Assembly: GCF_963662255.1 (NCBI RefSeq)
Contig: NC_085052.1
Span: forward strand, 15,227,151 to 15,291,150
DNA length: 64,000 bases
Origin: Cinclus cinclus
Taxonomy: Eukaryota; Chordata; Aves; Passeriformes; Cinclidae
Reading direction: 5' to 3'
Each line of letters starts with the position of its first letter. Positions within the stretch are counted from its first letter, which is position 1. The notes below the pieces were generated by a model. It saw nothing but the letters and a program-made list of their open reading frames with translations, was not told the origin of the DNA and ran no database searches. Positions 10,601-24,857 of this stretch are shown here, piece by piece. The translations under genes and the position numbers were made by a program.

Positions 10601-13600
10601 TAATGAGATTATAAGCCATATTCTTATGCACTGAGCTGCTACTCAGTGCTGCCAGAACAGCTGCAATGATCATGTTTCTCCAGAAGACAGCAAGTTATGA
10701 ATATGTCCATGAAAAGTGTATTAAAAAATATGCCTGTCTTCATGATAGAACTGGGTGGACAATATTACAGGTAGTGGAGGCTGGAAATTCATGGAGGAAG
10801 GAACCTGGGGGTAAACATACTCAGATGTAGGAAAATTATGTTTAGGAATTGACAGGTCTTAATTAGCTTTGTAGGCAGACTACCCAGCAGGACAGTCGTT
10901 GAATGATAAGCAAGAAAGAATTAAGATTCTATTTCTTTTTAAGGATATCAGGTTCACAGGAGTTAGAAAATATCTGTCGTGATAATAACAGTAAGTCTGA
11001 GTCAAGTAATCTTACTGCTAGGTGGTTGCTTCAAATTCTTGTCATGGCTATAAGTGGAAAGTGTAATCATACAGGTAAACACCACAGTTCAAATGGAGGG
11101 TTCAAAGAATATACACCCATTCTCTTCTGTTCCGCCCCGCTTCACTCTTGAAAGGTGCTAACTTGACTTTCTGTATTAAACATTTTACTGGTGAATTCTT
11201 ACATAAAAGCCTTTTGGTGGGGCCTTTGAGTTCATTCTTCAAGTCTAGTATTTTACACTGATCTGCTTACAAAAATCTCCCAACTGTGCTTGTCACTTTA
11301 AAAAAATAATACATTGGCTAGGCAGAGCTCATTTCTTTCACAAAGTACAGTGTACTTCAAACAGTGCTCATATAAATAAGCTGTAGGACTGTAAGAGAAG
11401 CTCCATATTTCTAAGATTAAATATTAGTACACAGTGAAAAGAATAAGAAAACTGCATTTTCAAGCAGTTCTTAATAAACTACACTATTGGTTTTGATGAT
11501 GAACTATTTAGCAATGTATGGTTGCCTATATGTCACTGTAATTTTTGACTCCATTTCTTATATTAAATAGTCTACTTTTGTTTAGGGCAGAACAGCAGGA
11601 AAACATAATGTTAAGGCTTCCTTTTCTAGATATCTTATAAACAGAACAGCCTTAATGATGACAGCTAAAGGTGTCATTATTAATATCATAATATCTATGA
11701 ATTCTTTTCATGTCTTCACCTGCACATCTAAAGCAATATTGCAACAATTAAGGAAGTCAACAATATTGTTTTCTTTGTGGATTTCATGGCACAAATCAGT
11801 CTTGGAGCTATCTGAACCACAATTTTTTAAAACTTTAGGAATAAAAGTATGAATGAAAACAACTACAGCGTTCAATCTAACAAGAATTTAAATTAATTTA
11901 TCTTTCTACAGGAAGAAGGGTGAAATAGAACCCTGCCAAAATTTGATGACAGTAAGTTTCTCAGGCCAGCTTGGGAAATAGTGGCATTTGCCATCATCTT
12001 CTACAGCTCTGTTGGAATCTGCTTTGGGCCAAATGATGCTCCATTAAATAAACCCCGTACATCAGTTCTCTCTGTTAATTATTTTACTACAGCCACCAGA
12101 TGGACACATCCAGTTAAGAGGCCAGTTATAATGAACATCCTTATTCATACTCTTGGTCTCAGCATAGGTTTTTCAAGCACAATTTCTGATCACTTGCATA
12201 CAAAGGGTCTGTTGTACAAGTGAGAAAACATTCTTAAGGACTTACTGAATCTTCTTTGGAAACTTGTGGAGAAAGCATCTCTTTGCCTTCACAGTATGTG
12301 ACATGAGTAAGAGAGTTCTTTATTGTTATGATTTGTAAATGGGGAAGTGCTGGCAAACAGCAAAAGGAAGAAGCACTCTTAGAAATGTGTAAACAAATTG
12401 TTTTTTTAAAGTTTATCACTGTATTTATGGCTCTACTACATGTAAATCAATTACTGATAAACTGAAAGATGTGATTCACCTTCATAAGTAGCTTGAACTA
12501 GAATTTTTGCAGATCTTATTTCTTGATTAGACTATCACTGTCTAATCACTGTCACTGTCCTTGGAAAATGTCTTAATCTCATGAAAACTAAAGTTTGCAT
12601 GGTCAAGTGAAGATCCCATTTGGCTCTTTATCATTTTAGTCTCAATGTTTGCAAGTGTCTTCAGCATCATGAGCAGTCCACACTGAAATGAGTTTAGGCA
12701 AGCTCATTTAAAGCAGAAACTGGAGCTGGGAAAGAAAGAGGCAAGATCTAAGAAACAAAACTGAACAAATGAAGGGCAGATTGGGATCTAGTACTCAGTA
12801 GAAGGAACTAGGACAAGATCTAGAAAGCAGGAAGTTGGATCAGGATTTTAGACAGGAAGTAACACTCTAAGATTCTAGAGCACAATTACAACTAAAAGGT
12901 ATTAAGATTCCTAGAGTATCTGGCCCTATGTCACATACACTGAGACAGGCTATACCAGCCTCTCAGAGGTGAGACCATCGCCCTTTGGAAAACTAGTTAT
13001 GACCAGATGACTAATAAAGAGGTGCCTGAGCTGAGTGTGGGAGATATCTTGAGTTCACAATTTTCAGGAACAGCTGAGCAAGCAGGATGTCTTGAGTGAC
13101 ATGAGCATATTCTTCATTGTCAAATAGTCATGACTCCAACATTTTTATTGGCAGTCAAGTAACAAGTGAGCAGTGAGCTGGATCATGACTACCCAGATGA
13201 GACAAGAGAGACTGGCAAACCAAGGAAAGTTTGAATCAATGCAAACTGCAATAATGTTAATGCACATAAATGCTAAGAAAGTGAGATTAACCTCAAGACT
13301 TTCTCAAAATGGGGAAGATTTTACTCGTGGTAGCAAACAAGCTAGAAACCACACACCATTGCACATACTGTCCTGATGCAACATTGCAAAATACATCCTG
13401 GATGCTGGGCTAGTGTTCTTTAGCAAGGCGGGTACTCATTTCCCTTTTGGAAGGTGCAGATAAACGGAAATATCTAAAACAACAAGTTGTTCTACGCCAT
13501 AAGACATGGCATTATATATTTTATAACACTATCATTTCTGTCCATTTTTGCATTTCTAGTAGTTATGAGTAACTGTCAGTAGAGCCCTCTCATGAGTTTT

Positions 13601-16430
13601 GACCATCTAGATGCACATGTCCACACCTGCACATTTCAGGTCAGGCTGTTTACCCTCCCTGCTTCAGTGTATTCATCATTTGGAGTAAAGGAGTGCACTC
13701 CTAAAGAATTAGTTATTATAAGATTAATTTGTTTTTCTTAACAGACTAACAGCTTTTTACATTCTTTGATATCAGTTAGGAAATTCTTGAGTTTCTTTTT
13801 CAAGAACTAGGTGACATTTCTCATACAATGTATTTTTCTCATGAGTATTGACAGGACTTTGTGCATTTTAACAAGAGATACACATATATGCTTCATACCA
13901 AATTAAAATGGGAGAAGTAAACAACATTCAGGCATGAATATTTGCTTCCTGTTGAATTCTGTGGAAATTGCAGAAGTATCTCCATGCATAGTAAGACAGG
14001 ACTTGTTTATCTTCTGTTCCTTGAACAATAACTTCCAGTCACTGCTGATAAACCTCTCCTAATAAAAGCATACCAACTTTGAATATAATGGCAAATTAAT
14101 TCCTTTATTTTCCTCACATACCTCTGTACTTTTTTGTACCTTTGTTATATCATGTTGAATTTTATCTGGATCTTCTAGAAATCGCTTTGAAAACTCATCA
14201 GAGTATCAAGTTAGATATTGGCAGAAATCTTTCCCAGTTTATCCAATTTTGATCTGTTTCATTGGCTCCCTACAAGGTTTCAGACTGATTTTTAATTATT
14301 ATTATTCTTAGACTAAAATCTAGCAATCTGTTGGTTTAATATAGTTTTCAATTCTTAAATTTTGTGTCATCTTGCATCTTGAATCTTGGGCTAGCAGATC
14401 CTCTGCTGCACTCCAGGTCTGACAAAGGCAGCAGCACAAGAGAGTTTCTCTCCATAGCCCCACATCTATGCAATTTCCTTTAATCATCTGTCATTGCACT
14501 GCAAATAAGTCCCACTTCCATATTTATTCATCTTTGGCACTTTTGCTGAAAATACTATTATCAAGTAATAACTTTTGAAGAGAAGAGATAGAGATTGAAC
14601 TCCCTTTATGTAAGAGTTCAGGCTACATAGTACTGGACAAAATATGAAGTAGGAACCTGCAGTGGATAATCCTTCATGTACCATCCTCAACCCCCTGATG
14701 AGCTGCATATTCTCTTTCCACCTATTTCAAAAGGTGCATTGCAGACTGCAGGTGTCAGGTTGCCTTTTAATTGTGATCCGTGGCTTTGGATTTCACTGCC
14801 TAATGGCAGGAGATAAATTACACTGTGATGAGGTAGTTTAGCAACAAGCTAAAAAAGCCATTTTTGTTTTTCTAGCTCCTTAATCCATGTGTTGGCTATT
14901 ATTTCAGTTCTTGCTCCCCACAAGGCTTTCCAAGCAGTTTTCCAGACTTGTACATTGTACCCATTCCTATTTACAGAAACAGGAAGACTGCCGGTGTGAA
15001 CATGTTCGTTGGTTTGTAATGAAGAGTCTTTGTGTTGGAGAAACTAAGCCTTTGATTAAAACCAGCTGGCACTATAAATTGTTTTGTGCTCCATAATACT
15101 GACCATGGGTTTCAGTTAGAGAAAATCGGGGGTTTCTTCATCCTACCCAAAAACTCTGGTTGCTGATTTTCCTCTCAGAGTGCTCCATCCCACACAAAAG
15201 ATGAGTAAAACAACTACATTCAACAGTTTTGTATCCAAAATGCTGCAGTATTTGCATCACAGAGAGTTTTACAAAAGGACAAATAAACCATGTGACAAAC
15301 ACCTTGCTACTTTTTCAGCATTTCCAGTCATCCAATTTCCTTGAGTTACAATAAAGATAAATAAATTCGGAGTCCAAAACTTTCACCAAACATCGTGCTC
15401 TCAATAGTGTACATATTGACAGCTGGTAAGGGAGAGTGGCTGGGCGTGCACAGTTTTGAAACATAAGAGATCAAGAAGAGAAGTACAACACAGCCATTAC
15501 AATAATATCTCCCAGAAGCAAAATCCAGTCCTAATTGTTTTCCGTTTCAGTTATGAGTTAGCTTTGCTAATGTTATTTTACTATTTCCCTCCTCATGAAA
15601 TCTGTTCACCCAAATTACGTGAGTTTGTCCGCAACATTTTGTTGGTGAAACTAAAAGATGAACCTGCTCAGTATTTGCAGGAAGAGACTACAGTGATTAA
15701 TTAGGCAAAAGATTAGGACCAATGCCAATCTGGGTCCTAATCCCAGTTGAGCCATTTATGTGTAACCTTGGGGAAGTTACTTGACCTTCATGTTTCTCAG
15801 CAAACTGCTGGAAATTTGATACCAGCTGGACCTCAGGGAGTACCAGACTGAACTCCTCCCAATTAGTATTGTTAGAATAATGGTGAGAAGGCTTGCATTA
15901 TTATTGTGGAGTACTATGCACATAAATACAGGCAAGGATTAATAACCTTCTTTCCCTTTCCTGGCAGGGATAAACTAATATTAAGAGGTGGCCTATGAAC
16001 TACATATCCTGGCAAACTGTTGGCTGTATCACACATTAAAATAATGGTGATCATAAGGCAATTAGGCTTTAAAAGAATTCCAATTTTTCCCTTGCAACCA
16101 GGATTCTCATGCACTTCCAGATAGGCCATTTATCAGATTAACTGATTAGAAAGATTAGACAGACTCTTAGCTGCATCCATGATGAACTATGTGAAGTCCT
16201 TTAATATGAGATCAGTTCTACACAACTGGAAAAGACAAGTCCAAGAGCTCATAATCCCTTAGGTGAAGTACCATTTTGGCCACATTTACCCCAAACACAC
16301 CTGCCAATGATCCTGTGCAAGTGACTTTATATCATCAAGGAAATTTCTCTTGCCAGGTGTCCTTTCATGCAACTTGGTTATTTTCCTAATCTGAGCCTAA
16401 ATTTTCTTCTGTTAATCTTTGGTCTATTAC
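7681..16430. other. Intergenic AT-rich desert, no gene recognised
   Basis: Open frames here are short (85 codons or fewer) and carry no recognisable domain, splice structure or codon pattern. Scattered A/T runs occur. I saw no tRNA-like cloverleaf, CpG island or clear transposon end. Confidence 0.5.
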
Positions 16431-16438
16431 TAAATTTT

Positions 16439-16459
16439 GGGGGGGGGGGGGGGGGGGGG
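16439..16459. repeat. Homopolymer run of 21 G
   Basis: An uninterrupted run of G is followed by A/G-rich sequence. A tract this long can fold as a G-quadruplex and is also a common place for assembly or sequencing length errors. Confidence 0.9.
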
Positions 16460-16589
16460 AAGAGAGAAAATAAGTGAAAGAAATAAAGAAAAAGTAAAGG
16501 GAATGGTGAAGAAAGGCTTTGTCACTTTGGCAATAAAATGATAAGAGTCCCACATAATCCTCAGGGGCACAGTATGGGGTCCAGTAATG

Positions 16590-16832
16590 TGTAACCTCCT
16601 CATTAAGTTAAAGGCTTTAATGATGGGGCAGAGTTCCCCAATCCCTCAGCAACTTTGCCAGCCATACTTGGGAAGAGTGGTAGAGCCGGTTGGTTGTGCT
16701 GCCATTCAGAGACACCTGGACAGGCTGGAGAAATGGGGCAGACAGGATTCTCAAGAACTTCAGCTCAACAAATTCTTTGGACTAGATGATCTTCAGGGCT
16801 CCCTTCCAACCTCACCAATTCAGTGACTTTAT
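16590..16832 (+). mobile_element. CR1 LINE fragment, internally deleted
   Basis: The segment containing GACACCTGGACAGGCTGGAG resembles the 3' part of the CR1 reverse-transcriptase ORF. It passes directly into GGACTAGATGATCTTCAGGG and CCCTTCCAACCTCACC, the CR1 3' tail. The frame is not maintained as a full ORF, and the 79-codon frame across it is a relic. Confidence 0.8.
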
Positions 16833-16839
16833 GAGTTTG

Positions 16840-19800
16840 AACAAAGCAAAAAAAAAAAAAATATAATCCTGTTGCCTTCCTGGTCAATAGTCCTGCAAGG
16901 ACTTACAATCTATAAATTTATGCAGTATCTATTTGTACACATGCTCAGTGGGATTTTATTAGAGATTAATAGCTAAAATTTCAATGATAGTTATTCCTGA
17001 GCAGAACTTCCTTGCAGCTACAGATGAAAATAGTTGAGCATACCTCTTTTCACTTCTTTGTCAAATAATCTTACAGAATTTCACTCCATGGATAGCAAAA
17101 AGCCTTCTAATTCCAACTGTAATTTTGTTCATAATGAATTATAACATTTACCTCTTACACTGATGCCACAATTTGGCATCTCGTTTAACTTTGTAAAGTG
17201 AAGGTTAAATGAAAAGAAAGATTGTGTGAGAAGTAGGTATCAAACTAAAAGCAGGTTCAGGATCAAGGGTGAGTTGAGAAAGACGGAAAAGAAAAGGAAG
17301 GACTGCCAAAAGCCCTTTGGATTTTGTTAGGAGCTACTGGTGGCAGAGACAAACTAAGACAGGTGATTGTTGAGGAATGCAGGAGGGGAACCACAAGCCT
17401 TGGGTACAAAAGAGCTTTGTGTGATGGGGCATTGTGGCTGACAAATCACTTAGGCAAAGCTACCGAGACAAGAAATCTCCATTGGGGAATGTGTGAAACA
17501 GAGGTAAACTTACTGATTAAGAGCCTGAGGGTGGAGACACAATTGGAATGGGTATTGTGAACAAACTGGGGGGCTAGTCTGAGACACAGGGAAGAGTTTG
17601 TGTGTCAGACTGACACTACAAGCTGATGACATAACTGAGTCAGTATGCTGCAATCCGATAGAATCATTCATCTACGGGATTTTTAATAAAGCTGGAGAAT
17701 TATGTTTACAAAAGTTAGTCAAACTTAAAACTAAGTAAAAAAACTTTAAAAATTACAACAGAACTAAGACTTTTAAACATTTCATTCCATCTCAACAAAA
17801 ATCTGTTTATTAGAAGATGGGGTTTTTTTATTAAAAGGTGGTAGTTTAAACAGTAGTTGATAATAGCAACATTTGGATCAACTCTACTTTTTAAGTGCTA
17901 ATTGGATGCTGGACTGCTGACATAGGTATGATCAGATTCATTCCTTGGATGGAACGGCAGAAATGCTTGGTCAGGGTTTTATGTTTGTGGTGGTTAATGT
18001 GTTATTTTGTCCTACTGTCAGCTTATTTATATTCCTTAAAGTGAAAACAGCAGCTAAGCTGCCACAGAACCCCTGAATTCAGCTTCCCTATGCGTATGCA
18101 GCTCTTGCTCCAGTTTCAGAGAACAGCTCGCTATGGATTTGCATAGGGCTGTGTAGTGAAGGACGCTGTCTGTCAGCCAGGAAACACGAAGTGGATAGGA
18201 CAGGATTACTGCAATTGTAGGAAAGCTTTGCACAGTAGGTGCACGGCATGCTGGAGAACACGGTTTTATGTCTGCCTCTTCTAGAAGTCCCCTGGTATGC
18301 TGACGAGGCCACTGAAGCATCACGTTACCTCTGCAATTTCAGGGTCTCATTTTCTGAATAAAAGCTACTTACAATCCTAGTGAGCAGAAGTACGCAGCAG
18401 TTGAATCTGCCACCCGTGCCAGTGGAGAACACTGGCAATATGCATATCGTGTTGAATTTTCTGTAGGGTTACCTTCCAGTTTTCTTAAATCAGGCACCCA
18501 ACATGAATTTCACTTTGATTCTCCTCATGACCTAGATTCACTTCTACACAAGGAAGACAACAACCACGGTGATCAGGTATGGATGGGGCTGCTTGGCAGG
18601 GACCCTGCCACAGCCGTCTGATTTATTTTGTATCCCTTCCCCACATCCATCTTAAGTAAGCAACCAGCCCTGTTTTATTCTTTCCCCACTGGTTTCATTT
18701 TGCTGAATACATCCTCACTTGATAGTTTCAGCCTCATTCTGCGCATCCCTGCCGCTCTCCTTGAAGATTTACACCCCCAGGGAGTTCCTGGCACTCCCTC
18801 TTCACATCTTTTGTCCGGTAATCACTCTTGTTACTCTGTTGCTATTTTTGCCTTGGGTTGCCCCACTCCTTTCCCCTTTCTGCAATGCCAGCAGTTTCTC
18901 CCACTCTCAGCCCGTGTTCCAGTGAGGAGTGGGGGCAGCTCCAGCCCCAAGGTCCGCTGTTGCCAGCACCAGAGCGATCCTTGAGCAAGGATGCTTGATC
19001 CCGGGTCCCTAACAGCGAGCTGCTCTGCAGCGGTGCTGCTGAGGCTTTGGCTCTGTGGCACACACCAGACGTGCCAGGTGGAACACACTCCTCCTCTCAC
19101 TGGCTGGTGACACGGCGGCTGGTCCCTTGGCATCGCTTGTTCTACAGGCAGACCATCAAATCATGGATTATCCCTCCTGGTGACACGCTCCCGGGGCCAT
19201 TGCTGTGGTGTCTTTCCAGCTGACCCACTCTACCTTCCCAATGAACCCAATCATCCATATCAAAATTCTCATACGTTTTCACAGGAGCCATATTCTGTTT
19301 CACAAAACAATAAAACTGACATAGTGGGAAGTTTTGCTTCGGAAGCGTAATTCTTGGAGGGATCAAAGCCAGTTTGGTGTCATTCCCACCTAGCACCCTC
19401 TTACTGTGTTATAATTGGGCAAGGGAGTGCATGTGTTACTCCTTGGGGATGTGTTCACAGCTGCTTTTAGGACTTATGGAAATTGGATGGTGTCCCCTGA
19501 TATTAAATCAGCCCTCAAACCTGGAAAACAGACTTTTTAATTACAACTAACATTGTCTTCTTATTCTGGTGACTTTGTCATTCAGATACCCAAGCCTCTG
19601 GAGTTTCTCAACTATAGTTTCTCAGACTATAGTTTACTTCTTCCATTTTTACCCCCAATATAATATAATGATTTCACTTTCAAGTTTTGACTATTGTTTT
19701 CAGTGTAATTGTTATTGGGGGGGGGAGGGAGGGAGAAAAATAAAAAAAAATAAGAAGAGAGAAGGAAAAAAGCTAAAAAGCTGATCCAGGAACCTAAGTA

Positions 19801-22800
19801 AAGATGGGGGTCTGGAGGCAGCAGATGGAAAAGAAGGGCAGACCACTAGAAACAAAGTGAAGAAAAGATCAGTAGGAAAGTCAACGTAGCTTCTTCTACG
19901 GCAAATATATTTGTATTGACTTAATTAGCTTTGTTTAAGAGAAAATGCAAACTTTAGGCTTTTAGGGAGAGTTTTTCCATTTCCCATGAAAGTTTGGTAG
20001 TACAGATTAAGGCATTTCATAACTATATAATTTAAATAAATGACAAACAAATGGAAAATCAAATGTATTGTAAGTCTTCAAAGCCCCTTCCCTTCAAAAG
20101 TGACTTGTGAATATGTCCAAAGTCTAAATTTAAAAAGCAGGGTGAGATTTTACAGTGCAAACAAGTGTCTCAGAAATGTAGCTAGATCTCCTCTTGCAAA
20201 AGTTGAAGTGTTTGATCCATCTGTTGCTCCCTCTGGGGTTACTGTCCATGTGGCTGAACCATGACCTGTCCACTGGCAATCATTTGTGCCAATGCAATGT
20301 AACACTTCAATTCTGGGGGTGAAACCCTCCAGGGAAGTAGTATTAATGATGGATTAACAGCAGTGAAAGAGGGTGTGTATATGCATGAAGCCTGAATATT
20401 AATTATTTTCAGAATGTTTTAGACTGTGACCCATTTATTTTATTGGAAATAAACACTTACATATGCATTTTAGAACCACAGTCATTGACAGTCACTGGGC
20501 CTAATTTTAATTCGCAGTCTACTTTTGTATACTGGACAAAAATGAACATGAAATTATGTTCCTCCTCTAAATTCTCTGGGTTTTGTGAAAAGGAAAACCA
20601 GCAGATCATAATGTAATCTAATATCAGGCAGACATTTGCCTTATAGCAAAATAGACATAAACAAACAAACAAAAAAAAAAAAAAAGCCACCAGAAGCACT
20701 TGAATGAACAGGAAAAAGAAGTGAACCAGAGAAAGAAAGAGAGAAAGAGAGCAAAAACCTACATTCATTAAGGATTCCCTAATCCCTCTAAGAGGTCTGT
20801 GTATCCAGAGGAGAGCAGCAGAAGCATTAAAGATGGAAGATCAATATAAAATAGTCAGTTCTTGTGAGCAGGGACTTCACCATTTAAAAGTTCAGAGATC
20901 ACTGGGGGGAAATTAACCTCTGTGCTAACAAACAAATTTTTTTAAAAAAATTAGTCTGGGCACACTGCCTGAAAAAATTACAAGACTATAACATTAAATT
21001 TGAAAGAAAATAAAATTCAAAGCAATCAGAAATGCCTACATGTTTTTCCTTCACAGCAGCAATGAGAAATCGCATCTTCTGAGCATGTAATTGATATAGA
21101 ACATAATTCTGGCAGGTGCTTCCAAGAGTGTAGAAGCTGACTCATGGAAGTAAAAGCTTGCATGAGTTGTGTGTTCAGCAATGCAGGTAACAAATTCAGT
21201 GCATGATAATGAAGACTTCAAACCTGTTGGGCAGTAGAACAGGTTATTTTGGCATCCCTAACACCGATTTCATTTTGATATGCTGCCAAGAATGAATTTA
21301 CAACAGCTCTCTGAAACTGCTGGTTGTGATACCCCCATTGCTGCCACCTAAGTGAGGGTAATAACGTCCCTTGGTCTAAAAGTAGCTGAAACTATTGAAA
21401 ACCACCAGCCCCAGAAGAGGTTCAGGGAGAATGGACAGTAATGCTGTCTGGAGTTTTCCAAGGGTCTGATAAAGGTGGGAGAGATAGAAGACTGGTTTAT
21501 ATGTCAGGACGAAAAAGAGATTAAGAGCAGAGAAATGCCCAAGGAACACTCCAAGAGAATAGCAAAGCCATTACACAGGGCTGTCTGTGGAATTTTTCTG
21601 CTACTTTTCTTTTGCATAATCTTCAGAAAAGAAACAGCAGAATAGCATGGTTGCTATGAAACTGTTTCCTGTTCTTTGGTTACTTTCTATCTACAGGATA
21701 CAAGAGCAGGATGGCAGGGGAAAAACAAAAAAACAAAAAACAAAACAAAAAAAAAAAAAACCCAAAAAAAAAAAAACCAAACCCCAACCAACCAACCAAA
21801 TAAAAAAAAAAAAAAACCACACACAAAAAACCAGCCACCTTCATCACCACTGTCTTCTCCTGAGAGTATCAGCCTTCAACAGCCTGACTATAAGGGTAGC
21901 TGTAGGAAGATTAAAAGGTAGCATGGGAAAAGGGTGAGGCTGCTTTCAAGACAGAAAACGTTGGGCTGTTCTTATAATTTAGCAGGGAGGAAACTGTAGA
22001 TGCTTGCAAAAAGTAGTCCCTTGAGCATTATGATCTGAGAAAAATTAAGTAAGAGTTGATTATTCCATGGAAGGAATTAACCAATTTTGAAGTTTTCATG
22101 GAAAACAAAACTCATTCCATCATGACATTGCTGGAAAGCAGCAGCAACCCCCCAGCGATGCTGAAAAGACAAGTTGCATCACTCACTGTGGGATGCAGCA
22201 AGACAGACCAGGAGGATGACCTATATTAAGTGGAACAATTTCTCCAGAAAAATGGAAAGTGAAAAAGGGCTTTGGTCAGCCAACTCTCTCCTGCAACTAC
22301 AGCCATCCCTTTACTCTGTGCAATGGTTCCCTCACTTCCTCTTTACCTCTTTCCACTGGAGAAGAGGTGAGAAATATTTGACCAAGCCCCAGGAAGACAC
22401 AGCTCATTCATCTAAAAGATCTCTCAAAAGAGGGTTTTCCCAGGGATGTGACTCAAACCAGTGAAACAATATGAACTTACTACCTACACCCACAGATGTT
22501 GTAGCACCTCTTGGTCTTTGTTACTCTCGCACAACAAAATCTATGGCTGGGAAATCTCCTGAGTTTTGCAGCTGGCTTTTTTCTGATCATTTATTTTGCA
22601 ACCACTGAGTGGTAATTTGGTCCTCGCAGTCAGCTGCTCACTTGCTCCGTTAGACTGTTGTTTCACTAACTTAGACATCCAGTAATGTCTAAGTGTGAAT
22701 AAAAACACTCTGGAAAGTCACCTTCCCTCCGGTCGTTTGAATCTCCTTTGGAAGCAGAGCTGAAGTGTACACAGCAGAGCAGGGCTGAGCAGTGGGTGCA

Positions 22801-24160
22801 GCAGTGCCCAGCATGTTACACCAAGTCGAGGTTTAGCGGTGCTCAGAGCTCCACAAAATATTGGACACTCGGACACTGGAGCCGGCAGCTCCGGACTTCC
22901 ACGCACGTAGATTTTAATGGAATAAAATCTCCAGGCTTTCCTTCGTGCAGCCTTCCTCCTCGAAGGCTCAATCTCGAACTGTTATTCTGTTGCTGAGCCG
23001 AGATTAAATTCTTTTAAGGATTCGGATGCCTAAGGCTCTGCTGTGGGAAACCTGAGGTGGAGCCAGTCAGGGAACCTGGTCTGACTGTGAGTGTGAGGAG
23101 TGATGGGAATCACTCGGGAGAGCTCACTGGAGCTTCCCGCTGGGAAGGGACCTCGGCCCCAGCTCAGGCTGTGACTGCCAGAGCGGCTCCTGATGGTCGG
23201 ACGGGACAGTTTCTTAAGCACAGATACACATTTCAGTGTAAACCTAAAGAGAGATGCTTAGTCCAGGCTTTCCACATGAATAGCAAACAGGCTTTTCAAC
23301 TCCACAAATATCAGTACATTCAACACCAGGGCATTGTAGGTAGAACTCAACTATGTCAATAGTCAGGATGGAGCAACATAATTTTAAAAATGTGCACTGT
23401 GTGATTATCCAACCACAGCCCAGAGCTCTGAGCTGAAGAGGAAGGACTCTGCCTATTGGAAATTTCATTCTATTAATCCTTTTCACTGGCTACAGTGTTT
23501 TCTATGTATCTAAATAACTACATTTGTGTACTTTAAGCTCCCCATTTATAGAGGTTTAAGATCAAAAAGCTGAAAATGTAGTCAAAGCATTTCACTGTAA
23601 GTAGTTATCAAAAGTAAGTAAATCAAAGATCATGGAGACACATTTGGCAAAGAGTATGAGGAAACTGTTCAGAATTCTGCTTGAAAGAGTCATGCTGAAG
23701 AGCAAGTTCAGACTAGTTTGGAGAGAGTAACAAGGAAATCATGCTCACCTTGTTCTATCCTGAATCAGAGTGACTTCTCATTTTTTGTGAAAGCTTTTTT
23801 CTACCCTAACTGATCCCAGCAGAAATTTCACAGTGCAAATGCTGAATGCAGAGATGCAAATAATACAGGCACATCCAGACATCACATAACCCACCATATT
23901 CTGAGGGCTCCTCCTGCCCTGACAGTGATGGCAGAGGTCAGACTGGAGAAAAACACTGGTTTAAAGTTGTTTGAACTGCAAATGCAGATGATAGAAAGCA
24001 ATAACACTGCCAATGAAGTATGAGTGCAATCATCTGCCTAGGCTAGCCTCTCTCACAGGGAGGAAGAAGAGGGGAGTGCCATTCCTGTAAGCATTTGGCT
24101 TCCTGCGGTTCCTCTCTTTCAGGATTTCCTTGTTACTGTTCTGGAGCTTTGTCCTGAGGC
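16840..24160. other. Intergenic, no gene recognised
   Basis: Mostly AT-rich, with somewhat GC-richer patches at 18.05-19.2 kb and 22.7-23.2 kb. Those patches give open frames up to 118 codons with no recognisable domain or splice sites. A/C-rich simple sequence lies at 21720-21820. An ATTTGCAT octamer occurs near 18137, without other promoter signs. Confidence 0.45.
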
Positions 24161-24165
24161 GGGGA

Positions 24166-24269
24166 GGAAAGGGAAAGGGAAAGGGAAAGGGAAAGGGAAA
24201 GGGAAAGGGAAAGGGAAAGGGAAAGGGAAAGGGAAAGGGAAAGGGAAAGGGAAAGGGAAAGGGAAAGGA
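24166..24269 (+). repeat. (GGGAAA)n hexanucleotide microsatellite, about 17 copies
   Basis: A nearly perfect purine-only tract with one GGG every six bases. Read on the minus strand it produces long Pro-Phe dipeptide frames, which are artefacts of the repeat. The regular G-triplets separated by AAA give strong G-quadruplex potential. Confidence 0.95.
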
Positions 24270-24818
24270 AGCAGCCGCGCTGCCGCCCGCGTGTGGCAGA
24301 GCCTCATCTCCGGTCCTGGGCGTCCCTCTAGAGGTGAACCAGCTGCCTTGTCCCCAAATCTGCTTATCCACAGACATCCCTGCCGGGCTGGCAAACAGGG
24401 ATGGGAGGGTGAGTTCCGAGAAGCTGGCACGTATCCGAGCAGGTCTGACTGAGCTGCTACAAACCACCAGGCTGTAGCAGGAATGGAGCGGCACTGCCAT
24501 AACCCTACCCAGGAGCTGAGCACGGGCTCTGCTGCTCGCCCCAGCTCCTCAAGCCCCCAGGCTGAAGATTTCAATGTACTGAGTAAGAGTGATTATGCTT
24601 GATGGGCAATTTCTGTTTTTGTAGCTCATCCCTTTCCCCGACAGCATTCACGCCGAATAAAGGGAAAATAAAATCACTTAAAGGAGGACTGCTGTGTGAA
24701 TAAACAAAATTACATTAATAGTGTTTGTTGACTTTTTTTTTAATCATCTAACCTGTTTAATTACGGTCAGGAAAAACATCCAAGTAGTTCTAATGAAAAA
24801 ATACATATACATGTGTGT

Positions 24819-24822
<4 letters not shown>

Positions 24823-24851
<29 letters not shown>
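24823..24851. repeat. (AT)n dinucleotide repeat
   Basis: About 14 AT units, preceded by an ACATATACATGTGTGTATAC stretch. Confidence 0.9.

Positions 24852-24857
<6 letters not shown>

Noticed and set aside
18628..18984. 118-codon plus-strand ORF in a GC-richer patch
   Set aside because: No domain, no splice context, and overlapping open frames on the other strand; treated as chance.
21720..21820. Lys/Thr/Pro-rich plus-strand frames
   Set aside because: They come from an A-rich/ACC simple-sequence tract and are not protein-coding.
24030..24574. Minus-strand frames of 151-156 codons with a long Pro-Phe repeat
   Set aside because: Produced entirely by the GGGAAA microsatellite, where two frames give the same dipeptide repeat. 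No conserved flanking sequence.
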